A stretch of DNA of 6,475 bases, taken from positions 1 through 6,475 of the forward strand of contig CALANC010000214.1 in the NCBI GenBank assembly GCA_937925895.1. The letters are read 5' to 3'. The notes beneath the pieces are model-generated. The model saw nothing but the letters and a program-made list of their open reading frames with translations. It ran no database searches and was not told the DNA's origin. Of the stretch, positions 5,216 through 6,475 are shown in pieces. This DNA is from an uncultured Desulfobacterales bacterium (GTDB lineage: Bacteria > Desulfobacterota > Desulfobacteria > Desulfobacterales > UBA11574). The number at the start of each line of letters is the position of its first letter. Positions within the stretch are counted from its first letter, which is position 1. The position numbers were made by a program, and so were the translations under genes.

Positions 5216-5330
5216 AGTGGGAATTTCAAACGACATGTTTCAAGAAATAGTTTCATGACGCATTGGTACAGCCAAATAGTTGGACAACGGAAAATGAAAA
5301 TCAATTGAACCCAGAAGCGAGGTCGGCCCG

Positions 5331-5459
5331 ATGGTAGAAAAAAATCAAAATCAGGCTTCAGCTAATCAGATCAGAATCGATGTCGGTAGCAGAACAGTTT
5401 TCAGTAAATTAATCGGAAATATTGATGGTGTCAAACAAAAACCGTATGATAGCCATTGA
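5331..5459 (+). CDS. Possible 42-residue protein of unknown function
   Basis: ATG 5331 is preceded by GAGGT (5319-5323) at seven bases, and the frame runs to TGA 5457-5459. It begins MVEKNQNQASANQIRIDVGS and has a mixed, protein-like composition with no membrane segment. I recognise no family. A second frame, ATG 5425 to TAA 5520 (31 residues, very Lys-rich, ending G-K-I-K-R-N-E-K-I), overlaps it in the +1 frame. The two could be one gene split by an indel in the A-rich stretch at 5433-5441. It runs convergently towards the membrane protein gene at 5541. It could be chance. Confidence 0.35.
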   Translation: MVEKNQNQASANQIRIDVGSRTVFSKLIGNIDGVKQKPYDSH

Positions 5460-5540
5460 AGGGAGGCTTCCAAAAATTAAAGCAGAGGTAGGAAAGATAA
5501 AACGGAATGAAAAAATATAAAAATAAACCCGATGTAGCTG

Positions 5541-5714
5541 TTAACTTCGTTCTTGCCGCATTCGGACTAAAAATATGATAAGCAGTGAAATAATTATAGC
5601 AGCTAATACAACTGTGGAAAAAGTTTGGAATTCAAACCAATTTATACTTTTAATTTCACGCCAAAAAACATCAAGGACATGAATAATTCTCGGATCATCT
5701 GGTATTGGTTTCAT
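5541..5714 (-). CDS. 57-residue single-pass membrane protein, unknown function
   Basis: Starting at ATG 5714 the product reads MKPIPDDPRIIHVLDVFWRE, then a linker with W26-F-E-F29. A membrane helix at about residues 31-50 (V-V-L-A-A-I-I-I-S-L-L-I-I-F-L-V) follows, and the tail R-M-R-Q-E-R-S is basic. By the positive-inside rule the tail is cytoplasmic and the N-terminal part probably outside. The start is chosen because GGAGGAGGG (5727-5719) lies directly upstream. A start at 5762 would add 16 residues but would place this ribosome binding site inside the gene. No signal peptide or lipobox is seen and I do not recognise the family. It may be an accessory subunit or small stress-type membrane protein; nothing nearby tells which. 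A TAATAA box (5786-5781) and an FNR-like palindrome further upstream suggest control by oxygen or nitrogen oxides (inference). No terminator is obvious. Confidence 0.65.
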   Translation of the reverse strand: MKPIPDDPRIIHVLDVFWREIKSINWFEFQTFSTVVLAAIIISLLIIFLVRMRQERS

Positions 5715-5762
5715 CCTGCCCTCCTCCTTTAAGGTAGCTACAAAAGCTCCGAACTGATACAC

Positions 5763-6127
5763 AAAGAAGATATTAATGAATTATTAAAGCGAGATGCCAT
5801 ATTGTGATATTTTTGCATCGCATCTGTCATTGACTTAAGTCAAATTTTAGACAGTCGGTTGGATGAAAAGATATATGATTCATTGCAATCCAGCATCTCT
5901 GAATTTCCCATCTCCGATCAAGATCGGTCTGGTAATACCCAAACCACCGAAGACAATGAATTCAGATGCCTAAATGCGGTGAGCCTTTTCGACACCGAAT
6001 CGGGTCAATAGCCTGATAACACGTAGCAATCAACATCAAAATTGCTGTGGCATGATGGTTGCTTTGTGGAAATGAAATGATGTCAATTGTGATTGTTCAA
6101 ATGCCCAGAAAGATGCGATGACGGTTT
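5763..6127. other. Intergenic region with two palindromes and a possible relic frame
   Basis: Besides the palindrome at 5830 it holds CCGATC-AA-GATCGG (5914-5927). A plus-strand frame with a single TGA (5805-5807) runs from 5733 to 6011. It includes the protein-like pieces E-L-I-H-K-E-D-I-N-E-L-L-K-R-D and L-D-E-K-I-Y-D-S-L-Q-S-S-I. It has no clear start signal and I recognise no family. It may be a relic or chance. Confidence 0.35.
5830..5843. promoter_or_regulatory. Perfect 14-bp palindrome resembling an FNR/CRP-family site
   Basis: TTGACTTAAGTCAA is a perfect palindrome of the form TTGAC-N4-GTCAA, close to the FNR/DNR consensus TTGAT-N4-ATCAA. It lies about 62 bases upstream of the start predicted from TAATAA (5786-5781) for the minus-strand membrane gene. 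That is near the classic -61.5 activator position. It also lies 285 bases before the plus-strand gene at 6128. Confidence 0.45.
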
Positions 6128-6475
6128 ATGAAAATGGACAGGTACAGCAGACCTGGAATCGATAGACGCAAGCAGACCGGCATCAACATGAGAATGCTTG
6201 CTGGGACTGATGCCAGAAGATCCATCAGGCGTCAGGAGGATCAAGATCGAATATTTTTCGTTGACCAATATGGCCCGATGCTTTTTTTGACCGTTGTCGG
6301 CATCTTGTTTCTGTCTGTCATTGATGCGATATTGACCCTGTATCTGTTGGGCCATGGAGCATACGAAACCAACCCCCCTTATGGCCTACATGCTGGGTCA
6401 CGATCCCTACGCATTTTTTATACCCTAATTGAGCGAAAGCGGAGGCTGCTCCAGCTACAAGGCGTCCAAGGGTGA
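6128..6475 (+). pseudogene. DUF5658-type small membrane protein, frameshifted
   Basis: The frame from ATG 6128 to TGA 6475 gives 115 residues, but only the first 83 look native. Residues 1-41 are basic (I-D-R-R-K, R-R-S-I-R-R), a cytoplasmic tail. V-D-Q-Y-G-P leads into a membrane helix at about 50-73 with the family pattern S-V-I-D-A-I-L-T-L-Y-L-L-G-H-G-A-Y-E-T-N-P. There, in a run of six C (6373-6378), the frame breaks. Removing one C restores L-M-A-Y-M-L-G-H-D-P-Y-A-F-F-I-P (6378-6425), the expected start of the second membrane helix. TAA (6426-6428) follows at once. The remaining bases encode nothing family-like in any frame, so the third helix is missing too. The in-frame tail after residue 83 is an artefact of the shift. 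ATG 6128 has only a weak ribosome binding site; ATG 6134 is an alternative. Function of DUF5658 is unknown. Confidence 0.7.

Noticed and set aside
5715..5762. A 16-residue extension of the small membrane protein from ATG 5762
   Set aside because: It would bury the GGAGGAGGG ribosome binding site inside the gene; the extension has no start signal of its own.

Overview
The window looks like a gene-sparse, partly decayed chromosomal stretch from a strictly anaerobic or sulfate-reducer-like bacterium, most plausibly Desulfobacterota (the former Deltaproteobacteria). This is an inference. It rests on a winged-helix plus polyferredoxin protein, a DUF5658-type membrane protein and a small 'MAQRLEPDEL' protein, all of which I associate from memory with that group. 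No rRNA, tRNA, CRISPR array or complete insertion sequence was seen. Just under half of the window is convincing coding sequence.

Layout, left half. A trypsin-like serine protease lacks its N-terminal half (232-885). About 400 bases with no convincing gene follow, containing a long imperfect inverted repeat (1128-1194). A small DUF1232/YkvA-type membrane protein lies at 1282-1548, with a hairpin on its stop codon. Between 1549 and 2300 two small minus-strand reading frames have strong ribosome binding sites but stop early. The better one (2151 down to 1975) has a near-consensus promoter and an intact start, and is cut by a single TAA at codon 29. At about 2302-2424 there is a probable small RNA or leader ending in a textbook terminator. 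Next come a stand-alone KH-domain RNA-binding gene (khpA type, 2557-2787) with its own promoter and a 12-bp tandem duplication across its stop codon, and then a 33-codon Cys-containing micro-ORF.

Layout, right half. The largest intact gene (3081-4160) encodes a 359-residue protein with an N-terminal winged-helix-like region, extra cysteine clusters including C-N-C-C-G-C-C-C, and two 4Fe-4S ferredoxin motifs. It is followed by non-coding DNA, then a C-terminal fragment of a tyrosine recombinase (minus, 4566-4754) and a tautomerase-superfamily gene (minus, 4854-5090) with its own terminator. After that come a 10-bp inverted repeat (5174-5215), a 42-codon plus-strand ORF, and a 57-residue single-pass membrane protein on the minus strand (5541-5714). 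A perfect FNR/CRP-like palindrome lies upstream of the membrane protein gene. The window closes with a DUF5658-type membrane protein gene frameshifted in a run of six C (6128-6475).

There is no operon of cooperating genes here. The genes appear to be single transcription units, several with their own promoter or terminator. The common theme is decay: a truncated protease, a nonsense-interrupted small gene, a recombinase tail and a frameshifted membrane gene lie among intact housekeeping-like and redox genes. The recombinase tail suggests that a mobile element was once here. The best candidates for something undescribed are the small RNA at 2302-2424, the interrupted small gene with an intact promoter, and the winged-helix/multi-cluster Fe-S protein.
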